Counted from the stretch's first letter, positions 33,495-42,822 are shown. The stretch: DNA of 64,000 bases from Anaerolentibacter hominis (GCF_032380675.1 NZ_JAWDIX010000001.1:248001-312000), one strand, 5' to 3'. A program made the numbers and translations. Notes: generated by a model from the letters alone, not told the origin.

Positions 33495-33575
33495 AGTTTG
33501 AAACAAAAGCAGGTTCAAACTAACTTATTAAGCAGCATCGCAGGCAAGCCTGCGGTATGCACGGGGGGTTAAGCA
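33495..33575 (+). repeat. Twin-palindrome leader element, copy 1 (before nitroreductase)
   Basis: First palindrome AGTTTGAA (33495-33502) with TTCAAACT (33514-33521); a 17-base spacer; second palindrome CGCAGGCAAGCCTGCG (33539-33554); then TATGCA, a GGGGGG ribosome binding site and the ATG at 33576. The same order, with the same 17-base spacer, lies before the LysR gene on the other strand (57533-57605). Confidence 0.8.
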
Positions 33576-34355
33576 ATGATTGAGATTAATAAGGAAAAAT
33601 GTGTGGGCTGCGGACAATGTGTGCTGGTCTGTCCTTTTACGGTTCTGGAACTGAATCAGGACCGGAAAGCGGAGAATAACGGGAAAAGATGCCTTGCCTG
33701 TATGCACTGTGCGGCAATCTGTCCGCAAGACGCCATTACGTATGATGGTGAGAATGCAGAGACAGGGGCTGTGGCGCCGCTGCCGGAGAACACGGCCGGG
33801 ATGATAAAACAATTTATTTATCAGAGACGTTCCTACCGCCGTTTCCGGAAGGAGCCGGTACCTGCAAAACTGATTGAAAAAGCCTTAGACGCAGCGATGA
33901 TTGCTCCCAGTGCAAAAAATCAGCATCCGACCAGGTGGATTGTAATAGAGTCAGAAGAAATTAAGGATAAAGTGATGGGGCTTATTCTGAACTATTGTGC
34001 GGAGCAGGGTGTGTCGCCGGAAGTGATCGAGGAATGCGATAACGGGAATAACCCGGTTATGGGAGATAATGCGGCGCTGCTCATCGGCATCTGCAAAACA
34101 GATTCTCTGAATCCGGAACAGGATACGGCTATTGCGCTGGCGACAGCGGAGCTAATCCTGCAGTCGGAAGGGGTGGGTACCTGCTGGGCGGGCTATCTCA
34201 CCCGTTTTCTGAATCAGATACCGGAGTGTAAGAAGATTTTGAACATACCGGATAGTTACAAGGCGTATGGTTCAATGATGATAGGATATGCGGATGGACA
34301 GCGTTACCGGAAGATTCCGGCCAGGCTGATAAAGGCGGAGATTACTACATTTTAG
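33576..34355 (+). CDS. Ferredoxin-nitroreductase fusion protein
   Basis: A 259-residue protein with an N-terminal two-cluster ferredoxin (CVGCGQCVLVCP at 9-20, CLACMHCAAICPQ near 40-52) joined to an FMN-binding nitroreductase domain (RRSYRRFRKEPVP, MIAPSAKNQHPTRW, GVGTCWAGYLTRF). Such fusions are common in anaerobes and let reduced ferredoxin pass electrons to the flavin. The substrate is unknown. The start follows the twin-palindrome leader. A TIGR04076 gene follows after 11 bases, so the two form an operon. Confidence 0.9.
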   Translation: MIEINKEKCVGCGQCVLVCPFTVLELNQDRKAENNGKRCLACMHCAAICPQDAITYDGENAETGAVAPLPENTAGMIKQFIYQRRSYRRFRKEPVPAKLIEKALDAAMIAPSAKNQHPTRWIVIESEEIKDKVMGLILNYCAEQGVSPEVIEECDNGNNPVMGDNAALLIGICKTDSLNPEQDTAIALATAELILQSEGVGTCWAGYLTRFLNQIPECKKILNIPDSYKAYGSMMIGYADGQRYRKIPARLIKAEITTF

Positions 34356-34366
34356 GAGGATAACTA

Positions 34367-34711
34367 ATGAAAAAAGTTAAAATTACGGTGTTAAAAACTA
34401 CATTAGATGAAGAACTGGCCAGGGAATATGGTGCAGAGGGTCTTGGAGCCTGTCCGATGTTAAAGGAGGGCCAGGTGTTTTATGCAGATTATGCCAAACC
34501 GGAGGGACTGTGCGATGAGGCCTGGAAAGCGATTTATCAGTATGCCTTTGCGTTGGCTCACGGGACTGGAAACGAACTGTTTTACTATGGGGACTGGATC
34601 AGGAAACCCGGCGTGGCAATATGCAGCTGCAACGACGGACTGAGACCGGTGATCTTCAAGCTGGAGGCGACGGACGAGGAAGCGGCTGTGAATTATGAGC
34701 CGGTAAGATGA
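34367..34711 (+). CDS. TIGR04076 family protein
   Basis: A small 114-residue protein with the TIGR04076 pattern: VKITVLKTTLDEELAREYG, GACPMLKEGQVFYAD, WKAIYQYAFALAHG and the Cys pair GVAICSCNDGLRPVIF. The family is common in anaerobes, often near oxidoreductases, and has no settled function. GGAGG precedes the ATG. It follows the nitroreductase gene by 11 bases and is probably co-transcribed. Confidence 0.82.
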   Translation: MKKVKITVLKTTLDEELAREYGAEGLGACPMLKEGQVFYADYAKPEGLCDEAWKAIYQYAFALAHGTGNELFYYGDWIRKPGVAICSCNDGLRPVIFKLEATDEEAAVNYEPVR

Positions 34712-34750
34712 ACACATATTAAGAAGTGAAGAAGGAGAGCGGAGATTAAA

Positions 34751-36307
34751 ATGAATAAACTTGTGGTAAAAGAAACAAAGGAAGCGGGCTATATCCATCC
34801 GGAGCTGCACAGCCAGTTTATTGAGTTCCTGGGCACGTGTATCTATGACGGTCTTTGGGTGGGAGAGGATTCTGAGATACCAAATTATCATGGCATGAGG
34901 AAGAGTGCGGTGGACGCTTTAAAGGAACTGGAACCGCCGGTGATCCGCTGGCCGGGAGGCTGCTACGCGGATACATACCACTGGCGGGACGGAATCGGCC
35001 CAAGAGATAAAAGGCCGGTTACCTACAATGAAAATTTTGCCACGTTTACCGTGGATCACAATGAATTCGGTACTCATGAATTCATGGAACTGTGCGGGAT
35101 GGTGGGAGCGAAGCCATGGATCAATATTAACCTGCTTTCCGGCACAGTAGGAGAGATGAAGGAATGGATGGAATACTGCAACCGAAGGGAGGAAACCAGT
35201 CTTTCCAGGGAGAGGGCAGCCAACGGCTCGCCGGAGCCCTTTGCGATAGAATACTGGGGGATTGGAAATGAGTGCTGGAACGGCGGCGGCCGGCTGACAG
35301 CGGAGAGCTACGCGCAGGAATACCGTAAGTTTGTCACCGCGATGCCCCTGTTTGATACCAGGCTTCCGGAGGGAGAGCGGCCCTATACCATGAAGAGGAT
35401 CGCAAGCGGTCCCGACGGCAATAAGCCCAGAGAGAGGGTAAGATGGACGGAGGAGTTCTTCCGGAATATGGCCCAGTACCGTCAGCCGCCGGTGGACGCC
35501 TATGACCTGCATTTTTATAACTGGTGCGTGAAAACGCCTGAGGAACGGGCGGAATTATTTAACCGGGAGGACTGGTATCGTGTGATCGACAGCTGCCTGG
35601 TATTGGAGGATGTGATTCAGGAGCAATATAAGCTGATCCAGGAGGGACTTAAGAAATATCCTGCCTCCGAAGGATTTATGAAACATCCCGCTCCGACCTG
35701 TGATCTTGTGGTGGGAGAATGGGGCAACTGGTACCGGTCTTCTTTTGAAGTAAGGCCGGCTCTGTACCAGCAGTGCACCATGCGGGACGCTATCACCAGT
35801 GCACTGACTCTTGATATTTTTCACCGGAACTGCAATATGGTGAAAATGGCCTGCGTGGCCCAGACGATTAATGTACTTAATTCACTGATCCTGACAGACG
35901 GAGAGAAGTTTCTGCGTACCCCTAATTTTGATGTATTTATGATGTACAAGGTACACCGGGGCGCGAAAGCGGTGGAATTAAATTTATGCCAGGACTACGG
36001 CCGGCTGCATACATTTGCATCCCGTAAGAATGACCGGATCTATGTAAATATAGTCAATGCGGATATGGACAAGGAGTCAGAGCTTTCCATCTGCTTTGAA
36101 GAGAATACAAAGCCGGTGCAGGTTACCGTTCTCGCCGCAGATGCTCCGGATGCCTGCAATACCTTTGATATGCCGGACCGGGTGAGGGCAAAAGCAGGAA
36201 GGCTGCCTGAGAAAAAGGAAGATACCTACCGTATTAAGCTGCCTGCGGCGTCCGTCAGCGTCTGCGAATTTCAGATTATCATGGAAGTAGACCTCAATAG
36301 GAGGTGA
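34751..36307 (+). CDS. Alpha-L-arabinofuranosidase, GH51
   Basis: A 518-residue intracellular GH51 enzyme that removes arabinofuranosyl groups from arabinan or arabinoxylan fragments. Motifs: IRWPGGCYADTYHWRDGIG, acid/base Glu in EYWGIGNECWNGGG, and nucleophile Glu in VVGEWGNWYRS. There is no signal peptide, as usual for the family, so its substrates must be imported oligosaccharides. Length matches the family. It precedes an AraC regulator and the rhamnose operon, suggesting use of pectin side chains such as rhamnogalacturonan I with arabinan. Confidence 0.93.
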   Translation: MNKLVVKETKEAGYIHPELHSQFIEFLGTCIYDGLWVGEDSEIPNYHGMRKSAVDALKELEPPVIRWPGGCYADTYHWRDGIGPRDKRPVTYNENFATFTVDHNEFGTHEFMELCGMVGAKPWININLLSGTVGEMKEWMEYCNRREETSLSRERAANGSPEPFAIEYWGIGNECWNGGGRLTAESYAQEYRKFVTAMPLFDTRLPEGERPYTMKRIASGPDGNKPRERVRWTEEFFRNMAQYRQPPVDAYDLHFYNWCVKTPEERAELFNREDWYRVIDSCLVLEDVIQEQYKLIQEGLKKYPASEGFMKHPAPTCDLVVGEWGNWYRSSFEVRPALYQQCTMRDAITSALTLDIFHRNCNMVKMACVAQTINVLNSLILTDGEKFLRTPNFDVFMMYKVHRGAKAVELNLCQDYGRLHTFASRKNDRIYVNIVNADMDKESELSICFEENTKPVQVTVLAADAPDACNTFDMPDRVRAKAGRLPEKKEDTYRIKLPAASVSVCEFQIIMEVDLNRR

Positions 36308-36374
36308 GTAAATAACAAATACGTCATGGTGGGAGCCCAGTCTCCTTCCAAGATAAAGCCTCCGACGGATTGCA

Positions 36375-36420
36375 GAGCCGCACAGATGTATTATGTCATG
36401 CAAAGCATGACGTGCGGCTC
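36375..36420. repeat. Nested hairpin upstream of the rhamnose-linked AraC gene
   Basis: Outer 9-bp arms GAGCCGCAC (36375-36383) with GTGCGGCTC (36412-36420), inner arms GTCATGC (36395-36401) with GCATGAC (36405-36411). It sits in the 160-base gap after the GH51 gene; no gene is seen there. It may be a terminator without a T run, or a palindromic insertion. Confidence 0.55.
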
Positions 36421-36467
36421 GCAGCAAGCACGCCGAGGCGTACTTGAATTAAACAGGTGATTTCAGA

Positions 36468-37451
36468 ATGAGAGAAGAATTGCTGGAGCGGCTGAGCCGG
36501 ATCAGCCAGGAGGAACGGGAAATACTCTCCGGCAGCGGACAGGTGCGAAAAGAACTCTATACGACCCGGAAGTATTTTACGGTGGAAAGCCGCAAAATGC
36601 TGGAATCGGGACAGTTGATTGCGGTAAGGACCCACACCCGGTTTGTACATTTTCCCAGGCATAATCACAACTTTGTGGAAGTCAGCTATGTCTGCCACGG
36701 AGAAATTACTCATGTGATTGAGGGGGAACCGGTTACGATACGGGAGGGGGAGCTGCTGTTTTTAAACCAGCATATCACACACGAAATCCTGGAGGCAGGA
36801 GAGAAGGACGTAGCTATCAACTTTATGATTCTTCCGGAATTTTTTGATACGGCTCTGGGGATGGTGGGCCCGGAAAATATATTGGCAGACTTTCTGGTGA
36901 ATGCACTGAGGGAGAAAAACGGCGTCAGCCAGTACCTCTATTTCCAGGTGTCGGAAAATCTGCAGATTCAGAATCTCATGGAAAATATCACCTACTCTCT
37001 CATCTATAATCAGGGAAACGACAGCCGGGTCAACCAGATTACAATGGGGCTTTTGTTTTTATATCTTCTGAATGAGACCCGCAATATGAAGTCGGGAAAT
37101 TCCAGGCCCTATGAAAATATGATTGCTATGACGGCTCTGAAATATATCCGGGAACACTACCGGGATGCCAGTCTGGGGCAGCTGTGCAGCATGCTGGGCC
37201 AGACGATGCCTACGTTAAGCCGGCTGATCAGCAGGGAGACAGGCTATACCTTCAAGGAACTGCTGCAAAAGCAGAGAATGGCCCGCGCCGCCGAATATCT
37301 GGTGGAGACAGATCTGCCGGTAAATCATATTGTGACAGCGGTAGGGTATGAGAATAACAGCTATTTTTATCGGCGCTTTCTGGAGTGTTTTGGTCTGACG
37401 CCCAAAGAGTACAGGATTAAATACCGGGAAAAAGATAATGTACCCAAATAG
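36468..37451 (+). CDS. AraC-family regulator, likely of the rhamnose genes
   Basis: A 327-residue regulator with an N-terminal cupin (FVHFPRHNHNFVEVSYVCHG near 60-80, GELLFLNQHITHEI near 95) and a C-terminal AraC DNA-binding domain (SLGQLCSMLGQTMPTLSRLI, ITAVGYENNSYFYRRFLECF has ITAVGY as IVTAVGYENN, then LTPKEYR). It stands directly upstream of rhaM-rhaB-rhaA-rhaD in the same direction and is ended by its own terminator. By position it is a RhaR/RhaS-type activator, although the GH51 gene is another possible target. Confidence 0.87.
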   Translation: MREELLERLSRISQEEREILSGSGQVRKELYTTRKYFTVESRKMLESGQLIAVRTHTRFVHFPRHNHNFVEVSYVCHGEITHVIEGEPVTIREGELLFLNQHITHEILEAGEKDVAINFMILPEFFDTALGMVGPENILADFLVNALREKNGVSQYLYFQVSENLQIQNLMENITYSLIYNQGNDSRVNQITMGLLFLYLLNETRNMKSGNSRPYENMIAMTALKYIREHYRDASLGQLCSMLGQTMPTLSRLISRETGYTFKELLQKQRMARAAEYLVETDLPVNHIVTAVGYENNSYFYRRFLECFGLTPKEYRIKYREKDNVPK

Positions 37452-37481
37452 AATACATCCTCGAGGTTTGTCAAATCGTGA

Positions 37482-37524
37482 AAATAAGGACGGTGAATTG
37501 TTGAAACACCGTCCTTATTTTTTT
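37482..37524 (+). terminator. Terminator between the AraC gene and rhaM
   Basis: Perfect 14-bp arms (37482-37495 and 37507-37520) and a T run. The rha structural genes must therefore start from a promoter between 37525 and 37573. Confidence 0.88.
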
Positions 37525-37573
37525 ATCCTCTGTCCTTTACAATGAAAGAAAATGGGAAAGGCGGGCGGTGAAA

Positions 37574-37891
37574 ATGAAGACTTACAAAGGTTTTAAAATG
37601 AAATTATATGACGGTATGGCGGAGGAATATGAAAAAAGGCATAACGCGCTCTGGCCGGAAATGAAGAAAATGATCCATGAATACGGGGGAAGCAATTACA
37701 GTATTTTCCTGGACAGAGAGACGAATGTTCTTTTTGGATATCTGGAGCTGGAAGATAAAGAACGATGGGACGCATCGGCGCAGACTGCCATATGCCGCAC
37801 ATGGTGGGATTACATGGCGGATATCATGGAGACTAACCCGGACAACAGCCCGGTTTCGGTGCCTCTTCATCTTGCCTTTCATCTGGATTAA
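37574..37891 (+). CDS. rhaM: L-rhamnose mutarotase RhaM
   Basis: A 105-residue protein of the RhaM/YiiL type that interconverts the anomers of L-rhamnose. Visible motifs: KLYDGMAEEYEKRHNALWPE near the start, GGSNYSIFLD, FGYLE, and the WWDYMADIMETNPDNSP block with paired Trp. The length is normal. It opens the rha operon. ATG 37574 has GGCGG at fair spacing; a GTG two codons earlier is possible. Confidence 0.92.
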   Translation: MKTYKGFKMKLYDGMAEEYEKRHNALWPEMKKMIHEYGGSNYSIFLDRETNVLFGYLELEDKERWDASAQTAICRTWWDYMADIMETNPDNSPVSVPLHLAFHLD

Positions 37892-37926
37892 GCAGTGGAT
37901 CAACCCGGAAAGGCGGTGGATAAGAT

Positions 37927-39342
37927 ATGACAGATTATTATCTGGCTGTGGATATCGGCGCATCCAGCGGACGGCACATCCTGGGCCATATGGAGAAGGA
38001 CCGGCTGGTGCTGGAAGAGATTCACAGATTTGACAATGAACTGGTGAAAAAAGATGGCGAAACCTGCTGGGACTTAAGGCATCTGTTTGAAGAGATTAAG
38101 ACCGGAATGAAAAGATGCCGGGAGAGCGGAAAAATTCCGGTGAGCATGGGAGTGGATACCTGGGCCGTGGACTTTGTGCTGCTAGATAAGGATAACAGTA
38201 TCATCGGCAATACAGTGGCCTACCGGGATAAACGGACGGAAGGGATGGACCGGTTGGTGTACCAGAGGATTTCTGAGAGAGAACTGTATGCCAGAACAGG
38301 GATTCAGAAGCTTGTCATCAATACCATTTACCAGCTGATGGCGGTGAAGGAAAGGCATCCGGAGTATCTGGAGCAGGCAGACAGCTTGCTGATGCTGCCC
38401 GATTATTTTCATTATCTGCTCACAGGAATCAAGAGAACGGAATATACCAATGCCACCTCGACTCAGCTGGTCAGCCCGGTTACAAAAGACTGGGACCGGG
38501 AGCTGATACGGCAGCTGGGATATCCGGAAGATATATTTCAGCAGATTGTGCTTCCCGGTACCGGCCTGGGCTGCCTGACGGAGAAGATGCAGCAGGAGGT
38601 AGGGTTTAACTGCCGGGTTGTGCTGCCGGCAACCCATGATACCGGCTCTGCGGTGATGGCGGTGCCCTCCGGGGAAAAGACGCCTCTCTATATCAGTTCG
38701 GGGACCTGGTCTCTGCTGGGAGTAGAGCGGTTCCAGGCCGACTGCTCGGAGGAGAGCCGGCTGCTTAATTTTACCAATGAGGGCGGCTATGATTACCGGT
38801 TCCGGTATTTAAAGAACATTATGGGACTTTGGATGATTCAGTCCCTTCGCAGGGAAGAAGGTAAAAAGTATTCCTATGCACAGTACTGCGAATTGGCGGA
38901 AGAGGAAACGATAGATTCAATTGTGGACTGCAACGACGGGCGTTTTCTGGCGCCGGACTCCATGATAGAGGCGGTACAGTCCTATTGTATGGAATCCGGG
39001 CAGCAAAAGCCTGTAAAGTCCGGAGAACTGGCAAGGGTGATATACCGTAGTCTTGCCGGCTGCTATGAGAAGGCAATAAAAGAAGCGGAGCAGATCACCG
39101 GCATTACATACCCTGTGCTGCACATTGTAGGAGGGGGAGCCAATGCAGAGTATCTGAACCGTCTGACGGCCCGTGCAGCCGGAAAAACGGTCCTTGCAGG
39201 GCCGGTGGAAGCGACAGCGATCGGCAATCTGATTGCCCAGATGCTGGCGGCGGGAGTATGGGAAAGCCTCTCGGAGGCCAGAGAATGTGTATATCGTTCT
39301 TTCCCGATTGAAAAACAGGAACCATCTAATGCGGAAGTCTAA
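37927..39342 (+). CDS. rhaB: Rhamnulokinase RhaB
   Basis: A 471-residue FGGY-family kinase that phosphorylates L-rhamnulose. N-terminal ATP-binding phosphate loop AVDIGASSGRHILG, catalytic Asp region MGVDTWAVDFVLLD, PATHDTGSAVMAVP, and the C-terminal adenosine motif IVGGGANAEYLNRLTA. It follows rhaM by 35 bases and precedes rhaA by 20. The order matches other clostridial rhamnose operons. Confidence 0.94.
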   Translation: MTDYYLAVDIGASSGRHILGHMEKDRLVLEEIHRFDNELVKKDGETCWDLRHLFEEIKTGMKRCRESGKIPVSMGVDTWAVDFVLLDKDNSIIGNTVAYRDKRTEGMDRLVYQRISERELYARTGIQKLVINTIYQLMAVKERHPEYLEQADSLLMLPDYFHYLLTGIKRTEYTNATSTQLVSPVTKDWDRELIRQLGYPEDIFQQIVLPGTGLGCLTEKMQQEVGFNCRVVLPATHDTGSAVMAVPSGEKTPLYISSGTWSLLGVERFQADCSEESRLLNFTNEGGYDYRFRYLKNIMGLWMIQSLRREEGKKYSYAQYCELAEEETIDSIVDCNDGRFLAPDSMIEAVQSYCMESGQQKPVKSGELARVIYRSLAGCYEKAIKEAEQITGITYPVLHIVGGGANAEYLNRLTARAAGKTVLAGPVEATAIGNLIAQMLAAGVWESLSEARECVYRSFPIEKQEPSNAEV

Positions 39343-39362
39343 GGAGCAGGAAGGAGATAGAT

Positions 39363-40628
39363 ATGACGACACAGGAAAGATATGAATCGGCAAAGGAATT
39401 ATATAAAAATATAGGCGTTGACACGGAAGCAGCGGTAAAGCAGCTTCAAACGATCCCTGTTTCCCTGCACTGCTGGCAAGGAGATGATGTGCGGGGCTTT
39501 GACCACGACGGACCGCTCACCGGAGGAATCCAGACGACGGGCAATTATCCCGGACGGGCAGACAGCCCGGAAGAACTGATGGCAGATCTGGATGAAGCGT
39601 TTAAGCTGATGCCGGGAAAGCATAAATTAAACCTGCACGCGAATTACGCGATATTTGAAGACGGAGAGTTCGCGGACCGGGACGCTCTTCTTCCAAAACA
39701 CTTTAAGCGGTGGGCAGCGTACGCCAAGGAGCGGGGGATGGGAATTGATTTTAATCCGACGTTTTTCTCCCATAAGAAGGCGGACGATTTCACCCTGAGC
39801 AGTCCAAAGGAAGAGATCCGGCAGTTCTGGGTCCGTCATGGGCAGGCGTGTATCCGCATCTCCCAGTATTTTGCAGAGGAGACGGGTGAGCCCTGTGTTA
39901 TGAACATATGGATTCCGGACGGCTACAAAGACGTGCCGGCGGACCGGCTGTCGCCCAGAGCCAGATTTAAGGATTCTCTGGATCAGATTCTGTCCATACC
40001 TTATGATAAATCAAAGGTGTTTGTATGTCTGGAATCAAAGGTGTTCGGGATTGGCCTGGAATCCTACACGGTGGGCTCCAGCGAATTCTGTATTAATTAT
40101 GCGGCTCAGAAAGGGATACTAAGCCTGATGGATAATGGGCACTATCATCCTACGGAGGTGGTGTCGGACAAAATATCTTCTATGCTTTTGTTTCACGAGA
40201 AGCTGGCGCTTCATATAACCAGATCGGTGCGCTGGGATTCAGACCATGTGGTCCTCTTTGATGATGAGACGAAGGAGATTGCGAAAGAGATCGTGCGCAA
40301 TGATGCATTGGACCGTGTTTTCCTTGCCCTGGATTATTTTGACGCTGGAATCAACCGGATCAGCGCCTGGGTGGTAGGGATGAGGAATCTTCAGAAAGCG
40401 CTGCTTTACGCGCTGCTCCAGCCCAATGAAAGGCTGAAAGAACTGCAGGAAACAGGAAATTATACGGAGCTGATGGTACTGCAGGAAGAGTTAAAATTGT
40501 ATCCCTTCGGAGACGTATGGAACTATTACTGTGAGCGGTGCGGCGTGCCGGAGCGGGAAGATTGGTTTGAAGAAATCCGCCGGTACGAGCAGGATGTGCT
40601 GAGCAGAAGAAAAAGCTGGACGATGTAA
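39363..40628 (+). CDS. rhaA: L-rhamnose isomerase RhaA
   Basis: A 421-residue enzyme that converts L-rhamnose to L-rhamnulose with bound metal ions. Typical blocks: VSLHCWQGDDVRGFD, NLHANYAIFED, NIWIPDGYKDVPADR, and LMDNGHYHPTEVVSDK with metal ligands, plus SVRWDSDHVV. The length is the family standard. GGAG lies upstream of the ATG. It is the third gene of the rha operon. Confidence 0.95.
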   Translation: MTTQERYESAKELYKNIGVDTEAAVKQLQTIPVSLHCWQGDDVRGFDHDGPLTGGIQTTGNYPGRADSPEELMADLDEAFKLMPGKHKLNLHANYAIFEDGEFADRDALLPKHFKRWAAYAKERGMGIDFNPTFFSHKKADDFTLSSPKEEIRQFWVRHGQACIRISQYFAEETGEPCVMNIWIPDGYKDVPADRLSPRARFKDSLDQILSIPYDKSKVFVCLESKVFGIGLESYTVGSSEFCINYAAQKGILSLMDNGHYHPTEVVSDKISSMLLFHEKLALHITRSVRWDSDHVVLFDDETKEIAKEIVRNDALDRVFLALDYFDAGINRISAWVVGMRNLQKALLYALLQPNERLKELQETGNYTELMVLQEELKLYPFGDVWNYYCERCGVPEREDWFEEIRRYEQDVLSRRKSWTM

Positions 40629-40681
40629 CAGTATTTAGCCGGACAGTAAAATGGTCTGTCCGCAGAAAGGAATAAAATCAG

Positions 40682-41512
40682 ATGAGAGTATTGGACGCCC
40701 CTTTTGTGCAGGGATATATCAGAATGGCAAATGACGGCTGGGAACAGGGCTGGCATGAGAGAAACGGCGGTAATCTGAGTTATCGTCTGAAACCGGAAGA
40801 AGCCCGGTTAATCCGGGAAGAGCGGAGCGAGGACGGAGAGTGGCAGGAGATAGGGACAAGAGTGCCCGGACTTGCCGGAGAATATTTTCTGGTGACAGGC
40901 AGCGGGAAATACTTCCGCAACGTACAGAGGGACCCGGAGGATTCTATCTGCGTTATTGAAGTGGATGAGGCCGGAGAAAAGTACCGGATACTGTGGGGAC
41001 TGGTAAACGGCGGACGTCCCACCAGCGAGCTGCCCACCCATCTTATGAACCATGAAGTAAAGAAACGAGTCTCAGGCGGTGTCCATCGGGTGATATACCA
41101 TGCCCATCCGGCTAACCTTATTGCCCTTACCTTTGTGCTGCCGCTGAAGGATGAAGTATTTACCAGGGAACTGTGGGAGATGGCTACGGAATGCCCGATT
41201 GTATTTCCGGACGGTCTGGGCGTGGTTCAATGGATGGTGCCGGGAGGCAGAGAGATCGCGGTTGCCACCAGCAAACTGATGGATAAGTATGACGCCGCAG
41301 TCTGGGCCCATCATGGATTGTTCTGTTCCGGGGAGGATTTTGACCTGACCTTCGGACTGATGCATACGATTGAAAAATCAGCTGAGATTCTGGTCAAAAT
41401 GCTGTCTATGAGACCGGATAAGAGACAGACCATATCGCCTCAGGATTTCAGAGATCTGGCTGTGGCATTCCATGTCAGTCTGCCGGAACGATTCCTGTTT
41501 GATAAGAAATAA
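40682..41512 (+). CDS. rhaD: Rhamnulose-1-phosphate aldolase RhaD
   Basis: A 276-residue class II aldolase that splits rhamnulose-1-phosphate into DHAP and lactaldehyde. Features: WHERNGGNLSYRL, TGSGKYFRNV (phosphate site), the zinc ligands in IYHAHPANLIALT, catalytic Glu region, and the third His in WAHHGLFCSGEDFD. It ends the rha operon, followed by a strong terminator. No lactaldehyde reductase is present in this cluster. Confidence 0.94.
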   Translation: MRVLDAPFVQGYIRMANDGWEQGWHERNGGNLSYRLKPEEARLIREERSEDGEWQEIGTRVPGLAGEYFLVTGSGKYFRNVQRDPEDSICVIEVDEAGEKYRILWGLVNGGRPTSELPTHLMNHEVKKRVSGGVHRVIYHAHPANLIALTFVLPLKDEVFTRELWEMATECPIVFPDGLGVVQWMVPGGREIAVATSKLMDKYDAAVWAHHGLFCSGEDFDLTFGLMHTIEKSAEILVKMLSMRPDKRQTISPQDFRDLAVAFHVSLPERFLFDKK

Positions 41513-41531
41513 CAGCCGTAAATCTACGCAT

Positions 41532-41580
41532 AAAGAGCATCTTAAAAGCCAGGGAACCGACCTTTAAGATGCTCTTTTTT
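41532..41580. terminator. Terminator between rhaD and the convergent HxlR gene
   Basis: Perfect 15-bp arms (41532-41546 and 41563-41577) with a T run on the plus strand and a run of A before it, so it can serve both directions. Confidence 0.9.
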
Positions 41581-41902
41581 ATTTCAAAATTTTATCCTTA
41601 TATGACAGACCCCACTGCACCATGGTATCCAGAATAGGTTTTAAACTGTAACCGGTCTCGGTAAGCGTGTACTCCACCTTGGGAGGGACCTGCGGATATA
41701 CTTTGCGGGTCAGCAGGCCCGCCGCTTCCATAGAGCGCAGATGGCTGGTGAGTACCTTCTGGGAAATCCCGGATACCGACCTCAGCAATTCGCCGAAACG
41801 TTTCGTACCGGTGAGAAGATCCCGGATAATGAGGACTTTCCATTTATCACCGATCAACTGCAGCGTCATTTCTACCGGACATTCCGGAATTCGCTTTTCC
41901 AT
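41579..41902 (-). CDS. HxlR-family winged-helix regulator
   Basis: A 107-residue MarR-like regulator of the HxlR family: CPVEMTLQLIGDKWKVLIIR with the family Cys near residue 8, LRSVSGISQKVLTSHLRSME and VEYTLTETGYSLKPI. Many members sense oxidants or aldehydes through the N-terminal Cys and control neighbouring oxidoreductases. Here no divergent enzyme gene is close, so autoregulation through the palindrome at 41934 is the likely minimum. The end overlaps the terminator shared with rhaD. Confidence 0.9.
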   Translation of the reverse strand: MEKRIPECPVEMTLQLIGDKWKVLIIRDLLTGTKRFGELLRSVSGISQKVLTSHLRSMEAAGLLTRKVYPQVPPKVEYTLTETGYSLKPILDTMVQWGLSYKDKILK

Positions 41903-41933
41903 AAGATCATCAACTCCTTTTCTGACATAAATA

Positions 41934-41944
41934 TACTAAGTATC
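41934..41944. promoter_or_regulatory. Candidate HxlR operator
   Basis: ATACTAAGTAT is a perfect 11-base palindrome 32 bases upstream of the hxlR start. Its position fits a self-regulatory site. The match to HxlR sites is by shape only. Confidence 0.4.
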
Positions 41945-42114
41945 TGAATAGCTGTATATTATTTTATGACTGTCAAGCTTATTTTTCAAGTGCCAAGACA
42001 TGGACGGAACCGGCTGATTGTGATAAGATAAAGCCGGATTGACAGCATTACGAACGGATGCAGGAAGGGGAAATCTGCTTCCCTGATAAATTCAGATAAG
42101 GAAAGGATCAGCAC

Positions 42115-42822
42115 ATGACAATAGAAATTTTGAAACTGCTGGAAGGAGCCAGGAGGGCCAGGGGACTTGCGGTTATCATTGATGTATTCCGGGCATTTTC
42201 ACTGGAATGTTATATGGCAGACGCAGGAGCCGAAAGTATCATTGCCGTGGGAGATAAGGCAAAGGCATATGAGCTGAAGAAGAAATATCCCGAGGCCCTT
42301 TTAGCAGGAGAGAGAAAGGGAATCAAGCTGCCGGGTTTTGACTATGGAAATTCACCGTCGCAGACGGCAGGAGCAGACCTGCGGGGGAAGACAGTCATTC
42401 ATACGACCAGTGCCGGTACCCAGGGACTGGAAAACGCGGTTCATGCCTCTGAGATCATTACCGGAAGCCTGGTAAATGCAAAAGCGATTTCTGAATACGT
42501 CAAATACCGGAATCCGGCGCATGTGTCGCTGGTCTGCATGGGAGTAGGCGGTGCAGAAGAAGCAGATGAAGATAATCTGTGCGCCTGTTATATTAAAAAT
42601 CTTCTGGAAGGCCGGGATATAGATATTTCCGGTGAGATTGAAGGTCTGAAAACCGGTACGGGGGCCCGCTTTTTTGACCCGATGCTTCAGGAACACTGTC
42701 CGGAAGAAGACTTCTGGTTATGCACCAGAACAAACCGGTTTCCTTTTATCCTGGAGGCAGAGAAAACAGAAGATGGATTCGAAATGGTAAAAAGAGAGAT
42801 TGTAAGAGATGAAAGATTTTAG
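42115..42822 (+). CDS. ComB-like 2-phosphosulfolactate phosphatase family protein
   Basis: A 235-residue protein of the ComB phosphatase family: VIIDVFRAFSLECYMADAGA, LLAGERKGIKLPGFDYGNSP, VIHTTSAGTQGL and the acidic AEEADEDNLCACY. The founding enzyme acts in coenzyme M synthesis in methanogens, but relatives in Clostridia exist without that pathway, so the true substrate here is open. Its stop is 53 bases before the macrodomain gene, suggesting co-transcription. Confidence 0.85.
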   Translation: MTIEILKLLEGARRARGLAVIIDVFRAFSLECYMADAGAESIIAVGDKAKAYELKKKYPEALLAGERKGIKLPGFDYGNSPSQTAGADLRGKTVIHTTSAGTQGLENAVHASEIITGSLVNAKAISEYVKYRNPAHVSLVCMGVGGAEEADEDNLCACYIKNLLEGRDIDISGEIEGLKTGTGARFFDPMLQEHCPEEDFWLCTRTNRFPFILEAEKTEDGFEMVKREIVRDERF

